Of a stretch of DNA of 64,000 nt, positions 9,941 through 19,149 are shown one piece after another. A program made the position numbers and the translations under genes. Where the stretch lies: positions 28,572 through 92,571 of the forward strand of contig CALUNH010000001.1 in NCBI GenBank assembly GCA_944321965.1. Reading direction: 5' to 3'. The DNA is from an uncultured Alistipes sp. GTDB taxonomy: Bacteria; Bacteroidota; Bacteroidia; Bacteroidales; Rikenellaceae. The first letter of the stretch is position 1, and each line of letters starts with the position of its first letter. Under the pieces are notes generated by a model that searched no databases, had not been told where the DNA came from, and was given only the letters and a program-made list of their open reading frames with translations.

Positions 9941-9999
9941 CCTGTCCTGCGGGGCGAAACCCGGCCTTCGGATTCCACCGGGCCCCGTCGCGGAGAGGT

Positions 10000-11223
10000 T
10001 TACAACCGGCCCCGGGCCCGGTCGTACTCCATCGATGCCCAGATGAACGGGCCCACCCCCTTGCAGTCGTTCTCGATGACCGGCTCCGAGATGTAGTAGT
10101 CGAACGTCCCGCTGCGCATCTGCTTGCCGCCCAGACCGGCCACGGCACAGCAGTCCGTAAGCGAGATCGTCCCGTCGGCATTCTCACGCACGAAACGCTC
10201 CACGAACTGTTCGTAGCGGTGCAGCGCCTCTTCCTGCATCGACGCCGGGAGGTAGCCCAGCCGCACGCCCTTCAACTGCGCGTAGACGAACATCACCGAA
10301 CCCGTCGATTCGAGGTAGTTGCCCTCTCGCCCGGGCTGGTCCAGCACCTGGTACCACATGCCCGTCGCGGGATCGGCGTACTTCGGCAGCACCTCGTAGA
10401 TGTGCCCCAGGATGTCGACCATCGGCTGCGTGGTCTCATTGACGCCCAGGTACTGCAGCGTCTCGACGATCGCCATGGCGTACCACCCCATCGCCCGGCA
10501 CCAGGCATGGGCCGACTGTCCCGTGATCGAGTCGCACCAGAACATCGCCCGCGAATCGTCGTAGGCGTGGCGGTAGAGCCCCGTCTCGGGATCGAAGGTA
10601 TGCCCGGCAACGGTGGTGAACTGGCGGACGATATCCTCGCAGTACGACGCCCAGGGCACATCCTCCCGGTCGGCAAGGTAGCGCTTGACATACTCCGCGT
10701 AGAAGGGTTCGGCCATGTAGAGGCCGTCCAGCCACATCTGGTTCGGGTAGACCTGCTTGTGCCAGAAGCCGCCGTCGGCATTGCGCGGCTGCTCCTGCAG
10801 CTGCATGAAGAGCGTGTCCAGCACCTGCCGGTAACGCGCCTCGCCCGTGCGGTCGTAGAGCTCGAAGAGCGAACGCCCCGGGCAGATGTGGTCGAGGTTG
10901 TACTTCGACTTGCGGTAGGTCAACACCTCGCCGTCCGGCCGCACGATCGTGTCGTAGTAGCGGTCCGCATAGCGGATCAGTTCCGGAGCATCGTAGGCTG
11001 CGCCCGCATCGCGGATCGCCAGCAGTTCCAGGCCCGTGGTGTAGTTCCACTTCACCTTCCCGGCGGGGATTCCGTCGAGGGTCGTCGGCGAGGGATTGCG
11101 GGCGATTTCGCTCTGCGCCATCCGCAGGGCCAGCGGTTCGCCGGAGTCGTACAGCGCCCGGCGCGAGGTACACGAGGTCGCGGCAACGACACACGCCGCC
11201 GCAAGAAGAATCAATCGTTTCAT
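10000..11223 (-). CDS. GH105 unsaturated galacturonyl/rhamnogalacturonyl hydrolase
   Basis: GH105 enzymes remove the 4,5-unsaturated galacturonyl residue left at the non-reducing end by pectate or rhamnogalacturonan lyases. The 407-residue protein shows the family core GGFWHKQVYPNQMWLDGLYM at 151-170. Asp166 in it aligns with the catalytic acid of Bacillus YteR; the C-terminal half carries GQSAHAWCRAMGWYAMA. The signal peptide ends AATSC (Cys18), suggesting a lipoprotein, probably periplasmic or outer-membrane anchored. Its ATG overlaps the stop of the upstream HTCS gene by four bases (ATGA), so enzyme and regulator are translationally coupled. A partner lyase of the PL1 family is encoded nearby, which fits the role. 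Confidence 0.93.
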   Translation of the reverse strand: MKRLILLAAACVVAATSCTSRRALYDSGEPLALRMAQSEIARNPSPTTLDGIPAGKVKWNYTTGLELLAIRDAGAAYDAPELIRYADRYYDTIVRPDGEVLTYRKSKYNLDHICPGRSLFELYDRTGEARYRQVLDTLFMQLQEQPRNADGGFWHKQVYPNQMWLDGLYMAEPFYAEYVKRYLADREDVPWASYCEDIVRQFTTVAGHTFDPETGLYRHAYDDSRAMFWCDSITGQSAHAWCRAMGWYAMAIVETLQYLGVNETTQPMVDILGHIYEVLPKYADPATGMWYQVLDQPGREGNYLESTGSVMFVYAQLKGVRLGYLPASMQEEALHRYEQFVERFVRENADGTISLTDCCAVAGLGGKQMRSGTFDYYISEPVIENDCKGVGPFIWASMEYDRARGRL

Positions 11224-14200
11224 GCGCTCTTGGTATCTTTATCTTGGTTTTGTTTCAGATTGTGCGTCCTGAGGTATTCCGCCGGGGAGATCCGGTACTG
11301 CTCGCGAAAACAGCGGCTGAAATAGCCCGGATCCGAGAAGCCCACCTTGTAGGCCACCTCCGAGACGGAGAACTGACCCGTGCGCAGCAGCAGCTGCGCC
11401 TTGGTGATGCGGTACTCCTTGATCAGCTCCACGGGAGACTTGCCCGTCAGGCTCTTCAGTTTGTTGTACATCGTCGTGCGCCCCAGCCCCAGGTGCGAGG
11501 CCAGCTGGTCGATCGTCAGGTCCGAATTCTCGATGTGCTCGCCCAGCCACGTCATGACGTTCTTCAGGAACGCCTCGTCGCGGTCCGTGACAACCACATC
11601 CTCCACGGCCAGCTCCACGACCTTGTTCCGCGCCGACTGCGCCGAGAACTTCTCGAAGAGCTTGCGGCGCTGCGTCAGCAGGTTGTCGATGCGCGCCAGC
11701 AGCAGCTCGATGCTGAACGGCTTGGTGATGTAGCCGTCGGCCCCGAACTCCATCGCCTTGACGCGGTCGTCGGGCGAGTGGCGCGCCGTGAGCATGATGA
11801 CCGGCAGGTGGCTCATCGTGAAGTCGTGGCGCACCTTGTCGATAAGCTCGATACCGTCCATGCGCGGCATCATCAGGTCCGTGACGATGATGTCGGGCTG
11901 TTCGCTGCGGATCTTTTCGAGCGCCTCGACGCCGTCGTCGGCCTCCACGACGTGATAGGAGTCGATCAGGCTGTTGTACAGGAAGATCCGAAGCTCGCGG
12001 TTGTCCTCCACGAGCAGGATCTTCTGGGCATCCTTCGGCGGCTGGACATCCGTGCGGCGCTGGCTGTCGGCCGAAGTGAAGTCGCTCACCATATAATCGG
12101 GCCGACGCTCTCCCTCATGCCGCTCCGCTCCCGAGAAATCGATCTGCTCCATCCCGAAATGGGCATTCCCGAGGCGCAGCTTCACCGTGAAGGCCGCGCC
12201 ATCGCCCGGACGGCTCTCGACGGAGATCTCCCCGTGGTGCAGCGTCACGATGTCGCGGCACAGCGAAAGCCCGATTCCCGAACCCCTCATGTTGCGGTCC
12301 ACGGCACGCGACGCCTGCGCGAAGCGTTCGAAAATCTGTTCCTGCTTGTCCTTCGGGATGCCGATGCCCGTATCGCGCACGGTCAGCAGCACGCACTCCT
12401 CGGCTTCGCGCAGCGAGAGGATCACCTCGATGCGGCCCCCTTCGGGCGTGAACTTCAAGGCATTGGACAGCAGGTTGTAGACCACGCTCTCCATGCGTTC
12501 GGGGTCCACCCACACCAGCACCGAACGGCACGAAACCGTGAACAACAGCTCGATCCGCCGCTCGGAGGCCATTTCGCGGAAGTCGTCCAGCGCATCCTCG
12601 ACCAGCGGCACGAGGTCCACGCGCGAAATCTTCAGCTCCATCTTCTCCTTGACGATCTTGCGGAAGTCCAGCAACTGGTTGATGAGCGTCAGCATCCGCC
12701 GCGCATTGCGATGGGCCAGCGTCAGGCTGCTCTCGCCCCGCGGCGAGAGCCGGTCGTGTTTGCGCACGTCCTCGATCCCGCCCAGGATCAGCGTCAGCGG
12801 CGTGCGCAGTTCATGCGAAATGTTGGTGAAGAAGCGCAGCTTGAGGTCCGTGAGGTTCTGTTCGAAGGCTGCCTCGCGACGGATCCGCATCACGCTCCAG
12901 GCGATGCGGCTGCCGACGATGATCACCGTCAGCGCCAGCAGCACGTAGAGCGTCTTGGCCCACCACGTGAGCCAGGGGGGGGGTAAAACCTCCACCCCGA
13001 TCGAGATCCCCTCGTCGGCGGCATCCGCATTGCCCACGAAGGCCCGGACCTGGAACCGATAGTTGCCGATCGGCAGGTTGGAGTATGCCGCGCGGTTCGT
13101 CGAACCCGAGATGTTCCAGTCCTTGTCGTAGCCTTCGAGCCTGTACATGTAGCCCACCACGTGCTGGATGGCGTAGTTCAGCGACGCGAACTCCAGGCGG
13201 AAATTCGAAAAGTCGTACGGCAGCACGATCCGGTCGGCCTCGGTCACCGATTCCGACAGCGGAGAACGGCGGTCGGCCGCAACTACGGGCTTGTTCCGCA
13301 CGTCGAGACCCGTAAAACGCAGGTCGTAGTCGATCTTCGCCGAGCGCATCTCCTCGGGATCGAACCGGTAGAGCCGGCGCCCGCTCCCGAACAGCACGTC
13401 GCCGTGCGGCAGCGTGAGCACCGTCGCCTCGCTGAAGATCGCATTGCGCATGTTGTCGTAGAGGTAGTAGTTCGAGAAGAGCTCGCGCCGCGGATCGAAC
13501 CGCGACACGGCATTGTGCGTCGAAACCCAGAGGTCGCCCTGACGGTCCTCCGTGATGGCCATGCAGATGTTGCTCACCAGGCCGCTCGCCACGTCGTAGC
13601 ACCGGAAGCGCGGCTGTCCCGTCTGGTCGTAACCCTCGATGCGGTTCAGACCCCCGCCGAAGGTCGCCAGCCAGATCCGTTCCTCGCGGTCCTTGAGCAT
13701 GTGGATGATGTCGTTGTTGCCCAGCGACGAGGCATCCCCCGGAATCTTCTGAACCAGGCGGAAGCGCATCTGCCGTGCCGGAACCCCCGGATCAAAGATC
13801 AGCAGCCCGTCGACCGTAGCCGCCAGCATCCGGTCCGGACGGTCGTACAACAGCCAGCGGACCCGGCCCGCCTCATCCAGCGGATAGTGCGTCATCTGGT
13901 TCCCGGCATGGAGGAAACGCTGACCCGCGGGGTCCTCCAGCAGGTTGATGCCCCCGCCGTAGGTCGCCACCCAGATCCGCCCCTCGTCATCCTCCTCGAC
14001 GCAGTAGACCTGATTGTCGCTCAGCGACCACGGATCCGAATCCGAATGGGTGAAGTGTGTAATCCGGTATCCCGCGCCTGCGGGGACCATGCGGTAGAGG
14101 CCCTCACCCTTGGTCCCCACCCAGATATTCCCCGACGAATCCTCGCGCAAGGCATAGATCATCCCCGTACCGCGCGGTGTCTGACGCGGAAGCCGGTAGA

Positions 14201-15620
14201 CCGGACGGTTCGCTGCATCGAAGGCGATCAGCTCGCCGTCGCGCGTCCCGACCCATACCCGGCCCCGGCTGTCGGTCATCAGCGCCCGGATCTCGCCCGA
14301 AAGCGGATTCGTGGACTCCGACTCCAGGGTGAAGACCTCCGCGGGCTGACGCAGCAGTACCGCCTTGCGCAGACCCCGTTCGCTATAGGTCGACAGCCAC
14401 AGCACGTCGTCCTGCACGTCGAACCGGACCACGGCATTCGTCATCTGACAGTCCGGGCGTTTCGGATCGTTGTAGAACGGCTCCACCTCGTCGCGCTCGC
14501 GGTCGTAATAGCCGAAACCCCAGTTGTTCATCTTGATCCACAACCGGCCCCCGCCCTCGGCAATCTTCGTCAGCGTATCGATGTTGTAGCTCACCGTATA
14601 GGGTTCCTGCTCGAAGTGCCGGTAGTCGTTCGTCGCCGGGTTGTAGCGCGTGATGCCCGTCTCGGGGGTGGTCACCCAGACAATGCCGTGCGAATCGGCC
14701 GCCAGATCGCGGATCCGGCCCGGATGCCGGCCCCGCGGATGCAGCGGCGAAAGCCGTTCGCCATCCACGCGGTAGAGACCGCCCGCCCGCGAGCCCACAT
14801 AGACCCGGCGGAACACGCTGTCCGACACGATGGCCGTCAATGCGGCGCCCGCCCCCGGAATCCGGACCGCCGAATTGCCCTGCTTCCCGGCCCGCACCAC
14901 GGCATCCGCCGTCAGGCAGTAGACATGCGATTCGTCGGCCGCAAAGGAGAAACCCGGAGACAGCGTCTCGGCAACCCGCCGGACCCGGAGCGTCTCGTCC
15001 CCGGCAATCCGGGTCAGGTGGCCCTCCGTCGAGGCGATCCACACGCCCCCGTCGTCCCCGAGATGAATCGCCGAGACGTCGCCGCCCAGAGCCGCCGATT
15101 CGAAAAAGGCATCCACCTCGACCGGCGAATCGTCCGCCCCGTCGCGGAAACGCACGACGCCCGAACCGGCAATCGCCACCCACGTCCCGCCCCGGCGGTC
15201 GTGCAGGCAGTGCGTCGCGCGGTAGTGCTGCGAATCGATTCCCTCGATGAGCGATACCGCATCTTCAAACCGTTCGGTATAGCGGTTCAGCCGGTAGACG
15301 TGATGGTTGTAGGTCGTAAACCACAGATGGCCGTTCGAATCCTCGCTCACCGCAATGAAACGGTGGTGCGACAGCGGCGAGAAATCCCCCGGCGAGGTGC
15401 TGAAATTCTTGAAGGCATAACCGTCGAAACGGCTCACCCCGTACCACGTGCAGACCCACACGAAACCCCGCGAATCGGTATAGATGTCGGCGATCCGGTC
15501 GTGCGTCAGGCCATCCAGCGTGGAGTAGGTCCGGAAAAGGCACTGCGGAGGCGCCGCAGCAAAAAGTGGCGGGAAAAATGCGGCGAACGTCAGCAGCAGA
15601 ATCAGCAGCGGTCGTTTCAT
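11220..15620 (-). CDS. Hybrid two-component system sensor/regulator of the pectin locus
   Basis: HTCS proteins sense an oligosaccharide in the periplasm and activate their polysaccharide locus. The signal peptide (MKRPLLILLLTF) is followed by about 14 Reg_prop propeller blades (about 25-780), a Y_Y_Y domain (to about 870), one membrane helix (about 887-910) and a HisKA domain with phospho-acceptor His936 in FFTNISHELRTPL. An HATPase domain (about 1035-1145), a receiver with Asp1248 in IIVTDLMMPRMDG and a C-terminal AraC-type HTH complete it. The ATG at 15620 was preferred because it starts the signal peptide; the frame is open for 12 more codons upstream. A run of nine C in the coding strand (12975-12983) encodes Pro880-882 just before the membrane helix. 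It overlaps the GH105 start by four bases. Confidence 0.95.
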   Translation of the reverse strand: MKRPLLILLLTFAAFFPPLFAAAPPQCLFRTYSTLDGLTHDRIADIYTDSRGFVWVCTWYGVSRFDGYAFKNFSTSPGDFSPLSHHRFIAVSEDSNGHLWFTTYNHHVYRLNRYTERFEDAVSLIEGIDSQHYRATHCLHDRRGGTWVAIAGSGVVRFRDGADDSPVEVDAFFESAALGGDVSAIHLGDDGGVWIASTEGHLTRIAGDETLRVRRVAETLSPGFSFAADESHVYCLTADAVVRAGKQGNSAVRIPGAGAALTAIVSDSVFRRVYVGSRAGGLYRVDGERLSPLHPRGRHPGRIRDLAADSHGIVWVTTPETGITRYNPATNDYRHFEQEPYTVSYNIDTLTKIAEGGGRLWIKMNNWGFGYYDRERDEVEPFYNDPKRPDCQMTNAVVRFDVQDDVLWLSTYSERGLRKAVLLRQPAEVFTLESESTNPLSGEIRALMTDSRGRVWVGTRDGELIAFDAANRPVYRLPRQTPRGTGMIYALREDSSGNIWVGTKGEGLYRMVPAGAGYRITHFTHSDSDPWSLSDNQVYCVEEDDEGRIWVATYGGGINLLEDPAGQRFLHAGNQMTHYPLDEAGRVRWLLYDRPDRMLAATVDGLLIFDPGVPARQMRFRLVQKIPGDASSLGNNDIIHMLKDREERIWLATFGGGLNRIEGYDQTGQPRFRCYDVASGLVSNICMAITEDRQGDLWVSTHNAVSRFDPRRELFSNYYLYDNMRNAIFSEATVLTLPHGDVLFGSGRRLYRFDPEEMRSAKIDYDLRFTGLDVRNKPVVAADRRSPLSESVTEADRIVLPYDFSNFRLEFASLNYAIQHVVGYMYRLEGYDKDWNISGSTNRAAYSNLPIGNYRFQVRAFVGNADAADEGISIGVEVLPPPWLTWWAKTLYVLLALTVIIVGSRIAWSVMRIRREAAFEQNLTDLKLRFFTNISHELRTPLTLILGGIEDVRKHDRLSPRGESSLTLAHRNARRMLTLINQLLDFRKIVKEKMELKISRVDLVPLVEDALDDFREMASERRIELLFTVSCRSVLVWVDPERMESVVYNLLSNALKFTPEGGRIEVILSLREAEECVLLTVRDTGIGIPKDKQEQIFERFAQASRAVDRNMRGSGIGLSLCRDIVTLHHGEISVESRPGDGAAFTVKLRLGNAHFGMEQIDFSGAERHEGERRPDYMVSDFTSADSQRRTDVQPPKDAQKILLVEDNRELRIFLYNSLIDSYHVVEADDGVEALEKIRSEQPDIIVTDLMMPRMDGIELIDKVRHDFTMSHLPVIMLTARHSPDDRVKAMEFGADGYITKPFSIELLLARIDNLLTQRRKLFEKFSAQSARNKVVELAVEDVVVTDRDEAFLKNVMTWLGEHIENSDLTIDQLASHLGLGRTTMYNKLKSLTGKSPVELIKEYRITKAQLLLRTGQFSVSEVAYKVGFSDPGYFSRCFREQYRISPAEYLRTHNLKQNQDKDTKSA
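12975..12983. repeat. Nine-base G/C homopolymer inside the HTCS gene
   Basis: Nine G on the plus strand, nine C in the coding strand, encode three prolines at residues 880-882 between the Y_Y_Y domain and the membrane helix. A one-base slip would frameshift the gene before all of its signalling domains. Confidence 0.85.
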
Positions 15621-15752
15621 GGTCAGCGGTTTACGGTTCCGGACGGGCGGTGCCACACTCCGGGAGGTGTCGGGTTCAAACGGGCGGCGAAAGCTGGTTC
15701 AGGCCCCGCCGTTCCGGGTTTTCTGTCTGGTCGGGAGGTGATCCCGTATGGG

Positions 15753-15760
15753 TAAATATA
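15753..15760 (-). promoter_or_regulatory. Possible -7 box before the HTCS gene
   Basis: The minus strand reads TATATTTA, one mismatch from TAnnTTTG, in the 154-base gap before the HTCS start. It could give the regulator a basal promoter of its own. Confidence 0.35.
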
Positions 15761-15774
15761 CGAAAAATTTCCGT

Positions 15775-17394
15775 TCAGTGTTCGAATGCTGCGACAATTC
15801 CGGCGGCTTCCCGGGCCGAGAGACGATGCGCCCAGTCCACCCTCGGCCCGGCGGCGCCGGGCCCTTCCGAGGCGTATTCGCCGTAAAAAGCAGTCCGCCG
15901 AGCATGGGGTTTGTTCCAGTCGTGCCACCCCTCGGGGCGGATATGGGGCCCAAGGTGGCAGCGCAGAAAGACCGTCTGCGCGCAGTCCCGCCACGGACGC
16001 CCCAGCCAGCAGGCCGTCACCCCTTCGTCGGCCGTCAGACGGCACTCCTCGAAGATCAGCCCGCACGACTGCCCCCGGCAGGTCGAGGCCGCCGTGATGT
16101 AGGAGTCGGCCTTCGAGCGGATCTCGCAATGCCGGAACAGCGCCGCCGCCGACCCGAAGATAAAGTCGGTCGTCCCCTCGATGTAGCACTCCTCGAAGCG
16201 GATCCGGGCATTCTCCGTGACGGTCTCGCCGTCGCGGTTGCCCACGCCGTAGAGGTAGAGCGTGTCCTGATTGCCCAGGAAGCGGCAGCCGATGAAGCGG
16301 AGGTTCGTGGCCAGGCACTGCACCGCCACGGCCTGCCCGACCCGTCCGGCCGCATTCTCGAAGGTGATGCCGCGCACCGTCCAGCCGTCACCCCCGAAAT
16401 AGAGGGTCGACGATCCCGACGTCCCGAGCGGACGGCCCGTCGGGCCGATCTTCGCGGCGTAGTCGTCCCACGTCACCCGCACCTCGCCGCGGCCCGTGAG
16501 TGCCACCAGCCGTTTCGTCGCGGGGATCGAGATCTTTTCGCGGTAGATGCCCCCGCAAACGATAATCCGCGTCGTGTCTCGCCCGAAATCCGGAACGGCA
16601 GCAACGGCCTCCGTCAGCGTGAAGAAGTCCCCCGATCCGTCCTGCGCCACCGTGAAGTCCGACGGCACGAGCCGTTCGCCGAGCGCCGGAACCGCCTGCG
16701 GCAGTGCGGACGCAATCATCCGCGCCACGGTGCGGGCCCCGCGGACATTGAGATGGGTATTGTCCTGGCGGCCGTCGGGATAGAGCGGGCAGACACCCTC
16801 CCCGACCCACATGTAGAAGGACTTCGAGGCCTCGTCGCCGAGGGCCGCAACCCACTCCCGGGTCAGGCGTTCGGCATCGATCAGCGGCGTGTGCTCTTCG
16901 GCGGCCACACGGCGTGCGGCATCGAGATACTCCCCGTGGGTATCATCCAGCGACTCCCCGGAAAAGTGCCGCCGCACGATCGGCGTCAGCAGCACCGGAA
17001 CGGCCCCTTTCGAGCGGGCTTCGCGGATGTAGCGGCAGAGATTTACGGCGTACTGCGCCGGCGTGGAGTAGCGCGTGGAGTCCTGCGCCTTCTGGTCGTT
17101 GTGCCCGAACTGGATGAAGAGGTAATCCCCGGCCTGCAACGCCCCGAAAACCCGGTCCCAGCGCCCTTCGGCCCGGAACGACTTCGTGGAGCGGCCGTTG
17201 GCGGCGTGGTTCTCGACCGTAACCGTCCCGTCGAACAGCGGCTGGAACATCTGGCCCCAGCCCCGTTCAGGGTTCTGCTTCGCGAGGTCCTTGGTCGCAC
17301 ACGTCGAGTCGCCGATCAGGAAGACCCGCAACGGGCCCCCGAACGACGTCGCCGTCAACAACATGCAGACCGTCAGTAGAAAAAACCGCCTCAT
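15775..17394 (-). CDS. Secreted fused CE12 acetylesterase and CE8 pectin methylesterase
   Basis: This 539-residue protein joins two esterases that would remove acetyl and methyl groups from pectin. Residues 21-235 are an SGNH hydrolase of the rhamnogalacturonan acetylesterase type: GDS with nucleophile Ser30, GHND at 97-100 and the Asp/His pair D211-N-T-H214. Residues 245-539 are a pectin methylesterase beta-helix: QDGSGDF, Gln354 in GQAVAVQ, Asp377 in GNQDTLY, Asp410 in DFIFG and Arg466 in LGRPW, the complete active-site set. The start was placed at the ATG at 17394, which opens a good signal peptide (MRRFFLLTVCMLL) and lies 74 bases after the PL1 stop. It has no lipobox, so a periplasmic location is likely. 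Confidence 0.93.
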   Translation of the reverse strand: MRRFFLLTVCMLLTATSFGGPLRVFLIGDSTCATKDLAKQNPERGWGQMFQPLFDGTVTVENHAANGRSTKSFRAEGRWDRVFGALQAGDYLFIQFGHNDQKAQDSTRYSTPAQYAVNLCRYIREARSKGAVPVLLTPIVRRHFSGESLDDTHGEYLDAARRVAAEEHTPLIDAERLTREWVAALGDEASKSFYMWVGEGVCPLYPDGRQDNTHLNVRGARTVARMIASALPQAVPALGERLVPSDFTVAQDGSGDFFTLTEAVAAVPDFGRDTTRIIVCGGIYREKISIPATKRLVALTGRGEVRVTWDDYAAKIGPTGRPLGTSGSSTLYFGGDGWTVRGITFENAAGRVGQAVAVQCLATNLRFIGCRFLGNQDTLYLYGVGNRDGETVTENARIRFEECYIEGTTDFIFGSAAALFRHCEIRSKADSYITAASTCRGQSCGLIFEECRLTADEGVTACWLGRPWRDCAQTVFLRCHLGPHIRPEGWHDWNKPHARRTAFYGEYASEGPGAAGPRVDWAHRLSAREAAGIVAAFEH

Positions 17395-17468
17395 CTCGTC
17401 CGAAACTTCAGATTCCTGCGGGCGACAGCTCCGGACCGGCCGCCCGGGGTTACCGCCCGCAAAACGTT

Positions 17469-19118
17469 CTATTTCAAATTCGTATAGCTTCCGCCCTTGA
17501 CCTGTGCGGCGGTGATGTCGCGCACGAGGTAGTGCAGGTAGACCTCCAGGTTCGTATAGAGCCCCTTCGGGTCGAGCGTCTTCGTCTTGCCGTCCGCGGC
17601 GTTGTTCTTGTCCAGTCCGAAGAGCTCCTCGTAGTAGTCCGGAATGCCGTCGCCGTCGCTGTCCTTCGCACGCGCGATCTCCTCGTCGGTCGCCGTCAGC
17701 TCCGGCCATCCGCCAACCGCCGACTGCGTGTCGATGATGCCGTTCGTCGAGCCGTTGCCGCCATCGGTGATCGTCGCCTTCCCCGATCGCGCATCGTCAA
17801 CCGCACGCTTGTCCACCGCATCGCGCTTCAACGAGGCGCCCGCGTAGGAAAGAATCGCATCGAAGGCCCCCTCGGCACTGTGCGTCGTCGTATAGCACGC
17901 CTGACCGTTCCGCTCGATGGAGAGCAGCGCAGGCAGGCGGAACGTCCCCGTATTGTCGGACGAATAGGTCGTGAAGGATTTCTTGTCCTTGTCGTAGATC
18001 CCCGCATAGTTGTCCGCCGAAAAGTCGGCCTGAGAACCGTCCTTCTTCAGATAGAGGTTGCCGTCCGCATAGACCTTCGGCATGATCTCCTCGTAACTGT
18101 AGCCGTAGCCCGAACAATTGCTGCAGCTGTTCCCGTAGGCCGCAAAGAAATATTTGTTGCTCTTCGAGGCCGGACCCTCCTTGTAGCAGTTGTTCACCAT
18201 GTTGATCTTGCAGAGCTCGCCGCCGTAGCAGTTCTCGCTCTGACCCCAGTTGTAGATCGCATTGTTCCGGAAATCCACATGCCCGCCGTACTGCTCGATG
18301 ATGCTCGCATTGTTCTTGTCGTAGACATACGGATGGTCGAAACGCGGATTCCGGCTCACATGGTGCGCCAGCAGGTTGTGGTGGAACGAGGCGTCCCCGC
18401 CGCCCCAGATGCCGCCGTAACCGTGCGCCCCCTTGCCGTGCACCGAATTGTTCAGGCTCTCCGAAAGGATGCACCACTGCATCGTGAAGTTTCGGTTCGC
18501 ATAGAGCGACGCACACTCGTCCGTACACCACGACATCGAACAGTGGTCGATCACGATGTCCGAGTGGTAGCGACCCCCCAGCGCATCGTCCTCGGTCTGC
18601 GTCGTGTCGCCCATCCGGAAACGAACGTAGCGGATAATCACGTTGTCCGCCTTGATCGTAACCGGATAGTTCCGCAGGCAGATGCCGTCACCCGGAGCCG
18701 TCTGACCGGCGATCGTCACGTCGCCGTTCTTGATCTCCAGGTCCTTGCTCAATGCGATGGTCCCCGCCACGTCGAAGACAATCGTCCGCGCACCCGACTG
18801 CCCGACCGCATGGCGCAACGTTCCCACAGAACCGTCGTCCGTGAGTTTCGTCACATGGTAGACCGCACCCCCGCGGCCGCCCGTCGTGTACATGCCGCCC
18901 CCCTCGGCGCCCGGGAAGGCCCGCACCACGCCGTCGTCCTCGTTGGCCAGCGGAAGCCCGAAATCCACAACTGCCGGAGTCCCCGGATCCGGAGTCCCGC
19001 CCCCGTTGCCGGAGCCGTTCCCGCCGTCCGTCACGTCGTCCGTCGTATCGCTGCTGCAGCTCAGGAAAGCCATGAGTGCCAGCGCCGAAAGAAGCGTTCG
19101 CTTCGATGTTGCATTCAT
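17469..19118 (-). CDS. PL1 pectate lyase lipoprotein
   Basis: PL1 lyases cut de-esterified homogalacturonan by calcium-dependent beta-elimination and leave unsaturated ends. The 549-residue protein has a lipoprotein signal peptide (AFLSC, Cys21) and a Gly/Asp-rich linker, then a lyase beta-helix beginning AFPGAEGGG. It carries the family patterns DHCSMSW..DE (191-201, calcium site) and HHVSRNPR (252-259, catalytic arginine region). The C-terminus has an acidic DGDGIPDYYEELFG segment resembling a TSP3/EF-hand calcium loop, followed by a conserved tail, as in many Bacteroidetes PL1 proteins. The ATG at 19118 opens the signal peptide, 31 bases after the GH28 stop. Cell-surface location is inferred. 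Confidence 0.93.
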   Translation of the reverse strand: MNATSKRTLLSALALMAFLSCSSDTTDDVTDGGNGSGNGGGTPDPGTPAVVDFGLPLANEDDGVVRAFPGAEGGGMYTTGGRGGAVYHVTKLTDDGSVGTLRHAVGQSGARTIVFDVAGTIALSKDLEIKNGDVTIAGQTAPGDGICLRNYPVTIKADNVIIRYVRFRMGDTTQTEDDALGGRYHSDIVIDHCSMSWCTDECASLYANRNFTMQWCILSESLNNSVHGKGAHGYGGIWGGGDASFHHNLLAHHVSRNPRFDHPYVYDKNNASIIEQYGGHVDFRNNAIYNWGQSENCYGGELCKINMVNNCYKEGPASKSNKYFFAAYGNSCSNCSGYGYSYEEIMPKVYADGNLYLKKDGSQADFSADNYAGIYDKDKKSFTTYSSDNTGTFRLPALLSIERNGQACYTTTHSAEGAFDAILSYAGASLKRDAVDKRAVDDARSGKATITDGGNGSTNGIIDTQSAVGGWPELTATDEEIARAKDSDGDGIPDYYEELFGLDKNNAADGKTKTLDPKGLYTNLEVYLHYLVRDITAAQVKGGSYTNLK

Positions 19119-19149
19119 AATGTATCGCTGTTTTATCGTTTGTTTTTCG

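Larger units (their letters stand above)
9700..9999. other. Non-coding region upstream of susC
   Basis: This 300-base gap between the GH105 and susC genes holds the GH105 terminator, a -7 promoter box and two 14-bp direct repeats. No gene was recognised in it. Confidence 0.7.

Noticed and set aside
13161-15755. Long plus-strand frame opposite the HTCS
   Set aside because: Shadow frame; the minus-strand protein has complete domains.
17395-17709. 105-codon upstream extension of the CE12-CE8 gene
   Set aside because: It overlaps the PL1 gene in another frame and precedes a clear signal peptide.
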